NCBI GenBank assembly: GCA_900542195.1
Contig: UQNA01000016.1
Span: 1 to 46,225 of the forward strand
Source of the DNA: an uncultured Sutterella sp.
Lineage (GTDB): Bacteria; Pseudomonadota; Gammaproteobacteria; Burkholderiales; Burkholderiaceae_F
Length of the DNA stretch: 46,225 bases
Direction of reading: 5' to 3'
Shown here: positions 24,981 through 34,052 of the stretch, one piece after another
How the letters are laid out: each line of letters starts with the position of its first letter
Numbering within the stretch: position 1 is the stretch's first letter
Position numbers and translations under genes: made by a program
Notes under the pieces: model-generated
Told to the model about the DNA's origin: nothing
The model's database searches: none
The model's input: the letters and a program-made list of their open reading frames with translations, nothing else

Positions 24981-25319
24981 ATGCCAAAAATTACAGTTCT
25001 CCCCCATGAAACTATTTGCCCTAACGGCAAGGAATTTGAAGTACCGGCCGGTACTAACTTAGCTCGTGCTTTGTTGGACAACGGCGTTCCAATTGAACAC
25101 GCCTGCGAATTGTCTTGTGCATGTACAACTTGCCACTGCTATATCGACAAAGGATTCGATACCCTTGCTCCGGCTGAGGACGATGAGGAAGACTTGCTCG
25201 ATCAAGCATGGGGATTGAAGTCTAATTCCAGACTGTCTTGCCAAACTACAGTTGGTGATGAAGATATTACAGTGGAGATTCCTAAGTACTCCAGAAACCA
25301 CGCTAGGGAAGCTTTTTAA
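24981..25319 (+). CDS. fdx: [2Fe-2S] ferredoxin of the ISC system
   Basis: 112-residue adrenodoxin-type ferredoxin that supplies electrons for cluster assembly. Ligand cysteines C42, C48, C51 and C87 (ACELSCACTTCHC...RLSC) match E. coli Fdx positions. The ATG at 24981 immediately follows the hscA stop; an earlier in-frame start would overlap hscA and add residues unlike the family. Confidence 0.97.
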   Translation: MPKITVLPHETICPNGKEFEVPAGTNLARALLDNGVPIEHACELSCACTTCHCYIDKGFDTLAPAEDDEEDLLDQAWGLKSNSRLSCQTTVGDEDITVEIPKYSRNHAREAF

Positions 25320-25321
25320 GT

Positions 25322-25516
25322 ATGAAGTGGTCTGATACAAGAGATATTGCCATTGCTTTAGCGGATGAGTATCCCGATCAGGATCCATTGAAGCTTGGTT
25401 TTCCGCAGATGCATCAGATGATCTGTGAACTTGACGGGTTTGAAGATGATCCTGAGGCTAGTAATGAAAAGATCCTTGAAGCGATCTTAATGGCGTGGCT
25501 TGATGAAGTTGAGTAA
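25322..25516 (+). CDS. iscX: Fe-S assembly protein IscX
   Basis: 64-residue acidic helical protein (MKWSDTRDIAIALADEYPDQDPLKLGFPQMHQMICELDGFEDDPEASNEK..) that binds IscS and iron and tunes cluster assembly. Last gene of the isc operon, 2 nt after fdx, followed by a strong terminator. Confidence 0.96.
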   Translation: MKWSDTRDIAIALADEYPDQDPLKLGFPQMHQMICELDGFEDDPEASNEKILEAILMAWLDEVE

Positions 25517-25553
25517 TTCAAGCAGTTAGGGAAGTACCTGGACTTTTCGAGAT

Positions 25554-25585
25554 AAACAAAAGCGGCCGCAAGGCCGTTTTTGTTT
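25554..25585 (+). terminator. Rho-independent terminator of the isc operon
   Basis: 14-pair stem with GCAA tetraloop (arms 25554-25567 and 25572-25585, one G-T wobble) and in-stem U tract TTTTTGTTT. Confidence 0.9.
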
Positions 25586-25716
25586 GTGGAAAAAATAATA
25601 ACCAATGTTGGATCTCCGAGGTGATTTGGAGCATTATTAGATGGTAGATTTTTTGCAGCAGCAGAAGATATTCAAACTCAATCAATTATTCAATAATCTC
25701 AATCAGGAGTCTAATT

Positions 25717-26400
25717 TTGAAGAAAATACTTCTATCTTCCATTATCTTCCTTGCTCTTCTTGGATGTAAATCTGAGATTGATTTGCCCGTGAAATATTCT
25801 CAAGTTTTTGGAAAGCCTCAGCCGAGTACTGGAACTCTTTCGATAGAAGTTCCCGATTGTAAGGAAGAGGCGACAGAAATGGAAAGTTCATCCGTTCTGG
25901 AAGCCAAACAAAAAGTCAATTATATTTTTTCTGGTGCCAAATATCTTGGATGTAAAGAGGAAGGTTTTGAAAGCTTCGTTTCTTTTGAGGTGCCTTTCAT
26001 AATTGGTGGTGTCGGTATGAGAGACTGCAGGAAAAATGAAATTTGCGTGGCCTCCAGTCAGAACAATCAAAATATGAATGTCTTTGTAGGTGAGGAAATC
26101 CGCAAAAAGATAACGCTAATTGCCAAAGGCTTCACTTTTTTTGACCCTGATAATTTACGGATTACTCTCACAGTAAATAACGATAGCGGACAGAGCTTGT
26201 CTGTGGGAATTCCTAGTGCCTTTTTACGTCATGAAGGAGAAGAAATTCCTTTACATAACACTCGTGGAGGAAACTTTCCGGAAGATACTCTTAAGTTTAC
26301 ATTGAGCAATGTCGCTTCCGCTCAACTCATTAGAGGAAGAGGTGTAGCGACTGCTATGGAATTTCCAGATCGTGAATATGTTGCACCTCCGTATAAATAA
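25717..26400 (+). CDS. Putative lipoprotein of unknown function
   Basis: 227 residues from a TTG start preceded by CAGGAG. The N-terminus MKKILLSSIIFLALLGCKSE is a lipoprotein signal with lipobox LLGC. The residue after the Cys is Lys, so outer-membrane sorting by Lol is plausible. The mature part has four further cysteines (DCKEE, LGCKEE, RDCRK, EICVAS) that could form two disulfides, and a beta-rich C-terminal half. It resembles lipoproteins often linked to prophages, but no phage genes are nearby. Codon pattern and lower GC than its neighbours hint at a later arrival. I do not assign a function. Confidence 0.78.
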   Translation: MKKILLSSIIFLALLGCKSEIDLPVKYSQVFGKPQPSTGTLSIEVPDCKEEATEMESSSVLEAKQKVNYIFSGAKYLGCKEEGFESFVSFEVPFIIGGVGMRDCRKNEICVASSQNNQNMNVFVGEEIRKKITLIAKGFTFFDPDNLRITLTVNNDSGQSLSVGIPSAFLRHEGEEIPLHNTRGGNFPEDTLKFTLSNVASAQLIRGRGVATAMEFPDREYVAPPYK

Positions 26401-26494
26401 GAAGGCATCGTTGCGAGGATACATGAAAACTACGTTAAGGTAGGAAGTCATGTATTGAAAGCATTAAAGTATTCCTAATGCCAAGATAGAAGAT

Positions 26495-27349
26495 TCAGCT
26501 CGTCTGATAGTTAAAGAGATCGGCTGAAAGGCCGTTCTTGTTGGCAATTGATAATAGAACAGACAGAGAAGATTCAAATGTGAATGCACCGATAGCAGCT
26601 CTTTGAATCACTTCTTCCTGTGTTAAAAGTTCGAATTTCTCGACCTCTCCGTCAACGTTGTGAGGAACAAAGTTGTCGCTAACATCAGCATCGAACATAA
26701 CCGTATGTTCGAACATCCATCCTTCGGTTACTGCTCTGGAAATCAAATGTCGCTCTAGAAAATGAAATTGGGGAGTGCCTTCTTCGATACCGGCTTCCTC
26801 CCAGCTTTCTCGTGCCATGGCAGTCAGAAATGTCTCGCCGATGGAAACCATGCCGGCCGCGCAATTATCCCAAAAGCCCGGGTTTATCGCCTTCTTAAAT
26901 GAGCGTTGAGCTACCCATAGACGGCCGTCTTGTGTGTAAGGATTTAGATGGACGGCAAAGGTCGAAAGAGCAAATGGCCTGGCCATCGCTCTTTCAATTT
27001 CGGCTAATACCGTGGTTCTGCCGAAGTCTTTGACAGAAACCACCGGTAATAACTCGTCTCGCCACGCTGTGACGAGACCGCATTGCTTAAAAATCTGAGA
27101 AATTGCAGCAATTCTTTTAGAGGCTTGCTGCGGATTATCTGCCAAAATCCGACATCTTGAACATGGTCCGTCAAGCTCAATAAAACGGAATGTTTTCTTG
27201 AGAAAAACGGCTTCTTTGCTCTTCAAATGTCCGACAAGAATATCGTTTAAAAATAAAGGGATTCTTGTCGCCGGAACCTTCTCATCAGCTTGTTTTCCTA
27301 GCGTGGTAAGAAGGTTAACCAACAGATCTTTGGCAGAATTACTCAGCAT
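26495..27349 (-). CDS. Nudix hydrolase with N-terminal DUF4743-like domain
   Basis: 284 residues. The Nudix box at 166-188 (G-MVSIG-E-TFLTAMA-RESWEEAGI) fits GX5EX7REUXEEXGU apart from Ser at one hydrophobic position. The N-terminal half (about 1-120) resembles the DUF4743 domain seen in thiamine-pyrophosphate-related Nudix proteins. Substrate is unknown; nucleotide or TPP-derivative diphosphates are likely. It starts 2 nt after the lysS stop and is the last gene of the prfB-SDR-lysS-nudix run. Confidence 0.9.
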   Translation of the reverse strand: MLSNSAKDLLVNLLTTLGKQADEKVPATRIPLFLNDILVGHLKSKEAVFLKKTFRFIELDGPCSRCRILADNPQQASKRIAAISQIFKQCGLVTAWRDELLPVVSVKDFGRTTVLAEIERAMARPFALSTFAVHLNPYTQDGRLWVAQRSFKKAINPGFWDNCAAGMVSIGETFLTAMARESWEEAGIEEGTPQFHFLERHLISRAVTEGWMFEHTVMFDADVSDNFVPHNVDGEVEKFELLTQEEVIQRAAIGAFTFESSLSVLLSIANKNGLSADLFNYQTS

Positions 27350-27351
27350 TT

Positions 27352-28875
27352 TTATGACTCGGGACGCATATGTGGGAAGAGAAGAACATCACGGATGCTG
27401 GCAGAATCAGTCAAGAGCATGACGAATCTGTCTAAACCTACACCGCAGCCGCCTGTCGGAGGAAGACCGTATTCAAGGGCGCGAACATAGTCAGCGTCGT
27501 AGTACATGGCTTCATCGTCTCCTTCTGCTTTGAGTTTTGCTTGAGCTTGGAAACGAGCGGCCTGATCCTGAGGATCGTTCAATTCGCTGAAGCCGTTTGC
27601 TGTTTCACGTCCGGCCATGAAAAGTTCAAAGCGTTCTGTGATTTCCGGATTCTTGTCGGAAGCACGGGCTAACGGAGAGATTTCAACCGGATAGTCAATG
27701 ATGTATGTCGGCTGAATCAATTTGGCTTCTGTTGTTGCTTCGAACATGGCCATTTGAAGGGCGCCGATACCAACGTTCTTCTTCTGTGGCTCTCCGAGTC
27801 TTTCCAGTTCTTTGTGCATGAAGTCGGCGTCTTCAAGATTTTCTGCTGTGTACTGCGGGCAGTATTTAAGAACGGCGTCTTTTGCTGTCAGGCGATCAAA
27901 CGGCTTGGAAAGGTCGATGGTGTGACCCTGATACTGAATAATTTCTGTGCCGATAGTCTGGTTGGCAACGAAGCGGAGAAGTTTTTCTGTGTAATCCATG
28001 AGCCAGTGGTATTCCTTGTAGGCTGCATAGAATTCCATCATGGTGAATTCAGGATTGTGACGAACGTCCACACCTTCATTGCGGAAGGAACGATTTAATT
28101 CAAATACACGTTCAAAACCGCCGACAACCAATCTCTTCAAATAAAGTTCGGGAGCAATACGGAGGTACATGTCCATATCGAGGGCATTGTGATGAGTAAT
28201 GAACGGTTTTGCAGAAGCTCCGCCAGGAATCGGATGAAGCATTGGAGTTTCAACTTCCATGAAGCGGTGTTCCATCATGAACTGACGTGTAGCGGCAATG
28301 GCTTTAGAGCGGATTCTGAATGTCTTGCGTGTGTCTTCGTTCATGATCAGGTCAACGTATCTCTGACGATAACGGATTTCTTGATCGGACAGACCATGGA
28401 ACTTATCAGGAAGCGGACGGATGTTCTTAGTTAAAAGTCTGAGAACTTTGACGCGGACGGAGAGTTCGCCTTTTTGTGTGCGGAACAGTGTGCCTTTGGC
28501 ACCGACGATATCACCGATATCAATAGTCTTCTTGAAGAGTTCGTAAGTTTCAGGACCGACTTCTGCAAGAGTGATGAAGAACTGAATAGTGCCGCTGACG
28601 TCTTTGACTGTAGCAAAGCTTGCTTTGCCCATAACTCGTTTCAACATGACGCGGCCGGCGACTTGAACTTCAACCGGATTGGCTTCTAATTCTTCTGCAG
28701 AAGTGTTTTCATACTTAGCACGAATATCACCGAGTTCTTCTTTTTTCTCGAAGTCATTCGGATAAGCCGGACCGGCCTGGCGAAGTTTGTCCAACTTGGC
28801 AAGTCTCTCTTCAATAATGTGGTTTTCCTGCTCTTTGATCTCTACTTGATCTTTTGCGTTTTCTTGATTTTGCAT
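27352..28875 (-). CDS. lysS: Lysyl-tRNA synthetase (class II)
   Basis: 507-residue enzyme that charges tRNA-Lys. N-terminal OB-fold anticodon domain (VQVAGRVMLKRVMGKASFATVKD), class II motif 1 near MEHRFMEVETPMLHPIPGGASAKPF, motif 2 FRNEGVDVRHNPEFTMMEFYAAY, and motif 3 GCGVGLDRFVMLLTDS. Co-transcribed with prfB upstream, an arrangement common in proteobacteria. Confidence 0.98.
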   Translation of the reverse strand: MQNQENAKDQVEIKEQENHIIEERLAKLDKLRQAGPAYPNDFEKKEELGDIRAKYENTSAEELEANPVEVQVAGRVMLKRVMGKASFATVKDVSGTIQFFITLAEVGPETYELFKKTIDIGDIVGAKGTLFRTQKGELSVRVKVLRLLTKNIRPLPDKFHGLSDQEIRYRQRYVDLIMNEDTRKTFRIRSKAIAATRQFMMEHRFMEVETPMLHPIPGGASAKPFITHHNALDMDMYLRIAPELYLKRLVVGGFERVFELNRSFRNEGVDVRHNPEFTMMEFYAAYKEYHWLMDYTEKLLRFVANQTIGTEIIQYQGHTIDLSKPFDRLTAKDAVLKYCPQYTAENLEDADFMHKELERLGEPQKKNVGIGALQMAMFEATTEAKLIQPTYIIDYPVEISPLARASDKNPEITERFELFMAGRETANGFSELNDPQDQAARFQAQAKLKAEGDDEAMYYDADYVRALEYGLPPTGGCGVGLDRFVMLLTDSASIRDVLLFPHMRPES

Positions 28876-28877
28876 TT

Positions 28878-29645
28878 TTATCCTTCGAAGGAAATGTTTC
28901 TGATATCGGTAATGGTTTCTTGTCCGAAAGCAGGGCTGTCCAGATAGGCCAAAAGTTTGGCGGCAGCCTTATCAGGCGAAGTTAATTTACTCTCTTCTTT
29001 GAGGGTTTTAAATCTTTCGACTTGCGGAAAATCTTCCGAAGAGAGTGAACGAATTTGCTCTTGCATTCCAGTGTCAACGACACCGGGAGCAACGGAGGAA
29101 ATCTTGAGATCGATTCCGTGGATCTTGGCGTCCTCGGAAACGGTAGAAGAAAATCTGTCTAAGGCTGCTTTGGTCGAACAGTACATGGCCCAGCCCGGAA
29201 CGTCTTTTCTAGCGGCGCCGGAAGAAATATTCATGATTCTCTTCGGTGCTTTCCAATTCTTTGTTAATTCTAAAAATCTCTGAATAATAAGAACCGGTGC
29301 TTCAAAGTTGATGCGGATCGTGTGATCGATGTCCGGAGCAGAGGCCTCAGAAATCGGTCCGACTGGTCCGAGGACTCCGGCATTGTTGATGAGCCTGACA
29401 GAGGAGAATTGCTCCGGCGAGGCTTGGTTAATCAGCCAGGAAACGGTCGATACTGTGGAATTAAGATCTGTTAAGTCAACGGGAAGCTGAATTAACTCAC
29501 AGCCGAGTTCTTTGGCGATGCCGACAAGCTCAGTGTCCGGATGACGCTCAATGGTGGCAACGGTATCGCCTTCCTTCATGCATTGAAGTGCCAGCTGCTT
29601 GCCTAAGCCTTTGGAGGCACCGGTGATGATGGTAAGTGTCGGCAT
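28878..29645 (-). CDS. Short-chain dehydrogenase/reductase
   Basis: 255-residue Rossmann oxidoreductase. Cofactor motif TGASKGLG (residues 8-15), RLINNAGVLGP, catalytic Ser in NISSGAARKD and YxxxK in WAMYCSTKAALDRF. It resembles sepiapterin reductase or benzil reductase-like SDRs; the substrate cannot be set. It sits 1-2 nt from both prfB and lysS, an unusual insertion between two translation genes. Confidence 0.9.
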   Translation of the reverse strand: MPTLTIITGASKGLGKQLALQCMKEGDTVATIERHPDTELVGIAKELGCELIQLPVDLTDLNSTVSTVSWLINQASPEQFSSVRLINNAGVLGPVGPISEASAPDIDHTIRINFEAPVLIIQRFLELTKNWKAPKRIMNISSGAARKDVPGWAMYCSTKAALDRFSSTVSEDAKIHGIDLKISSVAPGVVDTGMQEQIRSLSSEDFPQVERFKTLKEESKLTSPDKAAAKLLAYLDSPAFGQETITDIRNISFEG

Positions 29646-29646
29646 C

Positions 29647-30751
29647 TTAGACTCCCTGCTTCAAGCTTGCTTCAATGAACTGCTCTAAGGCACCGTCCAG
29701 GACTGCCGTTGTGTTGCCGGTTTCGACATTGGTTCTTAAGTCTTTTACACGAGACTGATCCAGCACATAAGATCGAATCTGATGACCCCAAGAAATATCA
29801 CTCTTGCCGTCTTCAACCGCTTGCTGAACGGCCTGGCGCTTTCTCAATTCAGCTTCGTAGAGCTTAGATTTCAGAACAGCCATCGCATCGGCTTTGTTTT
29901 GATGCTGGCTTCGGCCATTTTGGCAAACAGCAACAATACCTGTCGGAATATGTGTGATTCGGACGGCCGAGTCCGTCTTCTGAATATGCTGACCGCCCGC
30001 ACCTGAGGCACGGAAAGTATCAATTCTGAGGTCAGACGGATTGATGTCGATTTCAAAAGATTCATCAACTTCCGGGTACACAAATACGGACGCAAAAGAG
30101 GTATGTCTTCTGGCATTTGAATCAAACGGGCTCTTTCTGACTAAGCGGTGAATACCGGTTTCAGTTCTGAGCCAGCCGTAAGCATAATTGCCGGTAATTT
30201 TGATTGTGCAGCCTTTGATGCCGGCCACGTCGCCTTCAGTCTCTTCAATGAGCTCTGCTTTGAAATCTTGACGTTCGGAGAACTTGAGATACATTCTCTC
30301 CAGCATGCTTGCCCAGTCTTGAGCTTCGGTACCACCGGCACCGGCCTGAATTTCCAGAAAGCAATTGGCTTCGTCGTGATCTTGGTTGAACATCCGTTGA
30401 AATTCGAGATGCTCAACTTTTTTCCTCATCTCGCCGACGTCATGTTCGATCGCAAGCAGAGTGTCTTCATCGTTTTCTGCCTGAGACAATTCAAAAAGTT
30501 CTAAGGAATCTTTTAAGCCGGTTTGTAGGTCTCTCAAACCGAGGACGATGTCTTCTAATCGTTTCTTTTCTTGGCTGATTTCCTGAGCTCTTTCAGGATT
30601 ATTCCAAAGGTCAGGATTTTCTATTTCACGGTTGACTTCTTCTAGTTTTCTTTCTTTCTCGTCGAAGTCAAAGATACCCCCGAAGTTCTTCTACGCGGGA
30701 TAAGAGATCTTCCGCAGTGGAAGAAATAAGGTTTAGGCGTTCAACATCCAT
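29647..30751 (-). CDS. prfB: Peptide chain release factor 2, programmed +1 frameshift
   Basis: RF2 ends translation at UGA and UAA. The gene starts at ATG 30751 (MDVERLNLISSTAEDLLSRVEELRGYL), reaches an in-frame TGA at 30668-30670 and continues in the +1 frame as DFDEKERKLEEVN. The shift site is the classic CGG-GGG-TAT-CTT-TGA-C with an internal Shine-Dalgarno-like GGGGG. RF2 level thus controls its own synthesis. The complete product is 367 residues, with the stop-codon recognition motif SPF (KSPFDSNARRHTSF) and the GGQ motif in RASGAGGQHIQKTDSAVRITH. Head of the prfB-SDR-lysS-nudix operon. Confidence 0.97.
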
Positions 30752-31138
30752 TCGTTTTTCCAATTAAATCAAGAGTGGTACAACTTTCAATGAACCTGAC
30801 ATTTTACCAATGAAAGGCATTAAAAACGGCTTTTCCTTAACAACATCGAGCCTGGTAGACTGCACAAAATTTTCTAAATAACCAAGTAGTTACTGTCGGT
30901 GAATCGAGTCAAGAGCATCTGAAGTTGCAACAAATAGTTTGAGAAAATATTCTCATGCAGGCGTTGAGCCTAAACGCTTTCAAAGACCTACGAGGATGGT
31001 CTGAAAGAGGACAAAACTGCATTACTTAGATTTCTTGAACAAATCATATTCTGGCAACGTTCAAGTTTATGAGAGCGATGCAGAGGAGAAAGGCTTGTGA
31101 TTCTTGCGTTAGTCAGGTTTTTTTAACTTTTCAAAAAC
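30752..31138. other. Unassigned interval between recJ terminator and prfB
   Basis: About 390 bp without a gene I can support. Short frames (plus 31069-31296) have no motifs. The prfB promoter (minus) must lie here, but no clear -35/-10 pair stands out. Confidence 0.35.
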
Positions 31139-31177
31139 GGAAACTGCTGGAAAACCTTTGTTTCTTTCCAGCAGTTT
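31128..31177 (-). terminator. Rho-independent terminator after recJ
   Basis: Perfect 13-bp stem (AAACTGCTGGAAA at 31141-31153, TTTCCAGCAGTTT at 31165-31177); on the minus strand it is followed by CCGTTTTTG. It lies 29 nt after the recJ stop. Confidence 0.8.
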
Positions 31178-31205
31178 TGAGTTTTGTTTTAGATGCGGAT
31201 AACTC

Positions 31206-32927
31206 CTACAGAAGCCTTTCTTCCTCGTCTTCCATGTCTTCAATAACGAGCTGGAGAGTCCTGCGGCCGGCCCATTGGTTAACACAGATCTTGTAAGCCA
31301 GATAAGCTTTTTCAGGCAGCGGTTTCTTTCTTCTAAACCAAATGGCGGACACGGCTACCCCGTCCATCTCTAAATCGAGTTTCAGATGTGTGTCTTTGAG
31401 GAGTTTTTGATTTTTAACAACAAACCGATTAGCAAAAATCGGTTCAGGAAAAGATGGTCCCCAAACAATACTGTCAATGGCGTTTGCAACGGACATTGTG
31501 AAGTCTGAAGGAGCAAGTTCTCCGTCGACTAAAGTGTTTTTAACAAACGTTCCGGAAGGAGCATTCTTGAGAACGGCCTTTTTGAAAGCTTTCTCAAAAA
31601 CCGGCAAATCTTTCTCTTTAATTGTCAGACCCGCCGCTAAAGAGTGGCCTCCGAATTTGAGAATCAAGCCCGGATGGTTCTTGTTGATGAGATCCAGAGT
31701 GTCCCGCAGATGAATACCGTTGATCGACCTGCCTGATCCTTTAATTTCTCCTTCCCGTCCTTCTTCCGTACTCGGGGCAAAAGCAATAGTCGGCCGGTAA
31801 TAGCTGTCTTTAATGCGCGAGGCTACCAGTCCGACGATGCCGGAATGCCAAGTAGGGTCGTAGAGGCAAATGGCAGGGGCCTCAGGATCATCTAAAGTAC
31901 CGATGGAAGAGAGAGCATCCTGCTGCATCTCGCGTTCTTTGACTTTACGCTCTTTATTGAGTTCCTCTAGTTTCTGCGCAAAATCAAATGCTGTCGGAGC
32001 ATCGGCGCTGATAAGACAATAAACGCCCAAGTCATTAGTGGAAAGACGCCCCGCGGCGTTGATTCTCGGAGCTACGGAAAATGCCAGTTCAGTGGCAGAA
32101 ATATCAAAACAATTCCGTCCCGCGACTTTGAGCAGAGCTGATAGGCCTGACTGCAGCTTGTTCTGACGAATTCTTTCAATCCCTTTGGTAACAATGATGC
32201 GGTTGTTTCGATCCAGCGGTACAACGTCGGCAATCGTCGCTAAGGCAACCAAATCAATTAAAGTTAAAAGGTTTGGCTGAGGCACGCGGGAATAAACTCC
32301 CATTTCTCGAAGCGCACTTCGAGTAGCTAAAAGAAGATAGAACATAACACCGGCGCCGCATAATGCTTTGCTCGGAAAGTCATCTCCGTGCTGATTGGGA
32401 TTCACAACAAAGTCTGCCTCGGGCAGAGCTTCGGCTGGAAGATGATGATCGGTAACAATAACCGTCAGGCCTTTTTCTTTGGCGTATTTAACAGCTTCAA
32501 CCGATGAAATGCCGTTATCAACCGTCAAAAGAACTTCTGCTTTTTCCATCAAAGCGCGATCTACGAGAAATTTTGACAGGCCGTAACCGTCCTTTTCTCT
32601 GTCCGGAATCAGAAAGTCAGGGAACACGGCTCCTAAAAGTCTGAGGCCTAAAATGCCGACTGCTACGCCGGAGGCGCCGTCGCAGTCATAGTCTCCGACG
32701 ATGATAATTTTTTTCTTTTCGAGAATGCATTGGGCTAATAGTTTTCCGGCCTCAATGCAGTTCTTCATAAGATGCGGAGGAAGCAAATCTTTGATCTCTC
32801 CGTTTAAATCTTGTGCATGACAAACTCCTCTTGCGGCAAGGGCCCGAGCTACGGGCGCGGGATAGCCGGCGCTGGCTAAGCTGTCTGCGACAACGGAGTT
32901 AAAACGTCTAACGCTGAAAAGTGACAT
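31206..32927 (-). CDS. recJ: Single-strand-specific 5'-3' exonuclease RecJ
   Basis: RecJ resects 5' ends in recombination and mismatch or base-excision repair. 573 residues, DHH-superfamily motifs: VGDYDCDGASG (77-87), LTVDNGISS, the DHH at 160-162 (VTDHHLPAEALP), and LCGAGVMFYLL; the DHHA1 domain holds GSGRSINGIHLRDTL and KFGGHSLAAGLTI. The C-terminal OB fold ends in a DMEDEEE tail. It follows the conserved 351-residue gene by 3 nt. Confidence 0.97.
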   Translation of the reverse strand: MSLFSVRRFNSVVADSLASAGYPAPVARALAARGVCHAQDLNGEIKDLLPPHLMKNCIEAGKLLAQCILEKKKIIIVGDYDCDGASGVAVGILGLRLLGAVFPDFLIPDREKDGYGLSKFLVDRALMEKAEVLLTVDNGISSVEAVKYAKEKGLTVIVTDHHLPAEALPEADFVVNPNQHGDDFPSKALCGAGVMFYLLLATRSALREMGVYSRVPQPNLLTLIDLVALATIADVVPLDRNNRIIVTKGIERIRQNKLQSGLSALLKVAGRNCFDISATELAFSVAPRINAAGRLSTNDLGVYCLISADAPTAFDFAQKLEELNKERKVKEREMQQDALSSIGTLDDPEAPAICLYDPTWHSGIVGLVASRIKDSYYRPTIAFAPSTEEGREGEIKGSGRSINGIHLRDTLDLINKNHPGLILKFGGHSLAAGLTIKEKDLPVFEKAFKKAVLKNAPSGTFVKNTLVDGELAPSDFTMSVANAIDSIVWGPSFPEPIFANRFVVKNQKLLKDTHLKLDLEMDGVAVSAIWFRRKKPLPEKAYLAYKICVNQWAGRRTLQLVIEDMEDEEERLL

Positions 32928-32930
32928 CCT

Positions 32931-33986
32931 TTAATCCTTAGGACAAATCCATTGCTCGGAGAAGTCCTGCTTCTTCCCAAACATAGGAAAAAATGATTTC
33001 TTCAATGATTTTGTGATTGTGCTGACTCTAAGGCCGTCGGTGGCAGCAAAGACCGGATTGAACAATTCCAGGTTCTCGATGCCTTTAGCAGTGGCCAGAT
33101 GGTTCTCAACCTGTTTACGGATTTTTTCCCAAGCATCAATCCACTTTCTCTTGTCCTTCTTAACGGCCGGATCCATAAAATCGGTACAGATGCTTAAGCG
33201 ATCTCCTTCGGGACATTCTGCCGGCCAAGGTGCACCTTCGGGTGTGACAAAATTATTGGCAATTCCGCAGGCTTTACAGATTCCTTTTACAAGAACTGAG
33301 TTAGTTTGAACCACTCGGGTGAAGGAGACGTCTTTAATAGCAGTATCGAATCCGCCCCCGCTAATCCATAAACCCTGGACTTCTTGACGGTCGTTTTCTT
33401 TACGGTATTGATTAAGTTCGCTTCCTTGAAGAAGATTTTTAATTTCGTTGTTTATAGCTTCAAACTCGGATTTGTCCTCTCCGAAGACCGGCTGCGGTTT
33501 TTGATGCAGCTGAGCTTTCCAAGGACAAACTTCAATTTTCCAAGCGGTTTTTCTTGCAAAAAAGAATCTTCCGTCCAGCACTTGGACTTCTAACTTATAT
33601 TTTCGGGCAACGGGTGCCAGCAGATCTCGTAGGTAGCACTCTTCATCTAAGTCGAAAGCTTCCGCCGCTTCCTCAATGCAGCCTTTGGCGTCTAGGTAGT
33701 AGGGAGAGACTTGCCAGAATTCTTTGGCTATTCTTTGTCCCCCGAAACCTTCCCAAAGAAGAGGAGCATAAGGAATGAGGTCCTCTTTTTTGGCGATATT
33801 CATCCATATCCACTGATCAGTGGCTGTACCTCGAAGAGCTTCAGTTCCGAAAACGGAAAAACATGTTGGTTCGCTGAATCCTTGGCACATATCGCGAAGG
33901 GGGCCGGGAATAGCTGCGTTGCCCAACTCGTTCCGTTCTTCTTCAGAAAGAAGTGCGTTTGGGAATAAAAATATACAAGAAGACAT
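32931..33986 (-). CDS. Conserved protein encoded before recJ (phosphoglycerate-mutase-like annotation class)
   Basis: 351 residues, cytoplasmic, no signal peptide. Proteins of this kind lie upstream of recJ in betaproteobacteria and are sometimes annotated as archaeal-type 2,3-bisphosphoglycerate-independent phosphoglycerate mutases or regulatory proteins; I see no metal-binding catalytic motif of that superfamily that would confirm it. Recognisable: LWISGGGFDTAIKD near 208-221 and APWPAECPEGDRLSICTDFMDPAVKKDKRKW. Probably co-transcribed with recJ. Function unknown. Confidence 0.75.
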   Translation of the reverse strand: MSSCIFLFPNALLSEEERNELGNAAIPGPLRDMCQGFSEPTCFSVFGTEALRGTATDQWIWMNIAKKEDLIPYAPLLWEGFGGQRIAKEFWQVSPYYLDAKGCIEEAAEAFDLDEECYLRDLLAPVARKYKLEVQVLDGRFFFARKTAWKIEVCPWKAQLHQKPQPVFGEDKSEFEAINNEIKNLLQGSELNQYRKENDRQEVQGLWISGGGFDTAIKDVSFTRVVQTNSVLVKGICKACGIANNFVTPEGAPWPAECPEGDRLSICTDFMDPAVKKDKRKWIDAWEKIRKQVENHLATAKGIENLELFNPVFAATDGLRVSTITKSLKKSFFPMFGKKQDFSEQWICPKD

Positions 33987-34052
33987 TCCGCCATTTTAAT
34001 AGCAGCCTTCAGCAAGTTAAAATGACTTCACCTCTACAGATGGAAAATTTTT

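Noticed and set aside
29647..30537. prfB as a truncated 296-residue pseudogene
   Set aside because: The upstream frame and the classic TAT-CTT-TGA-C shift site are intact, giving a full-length RF2.
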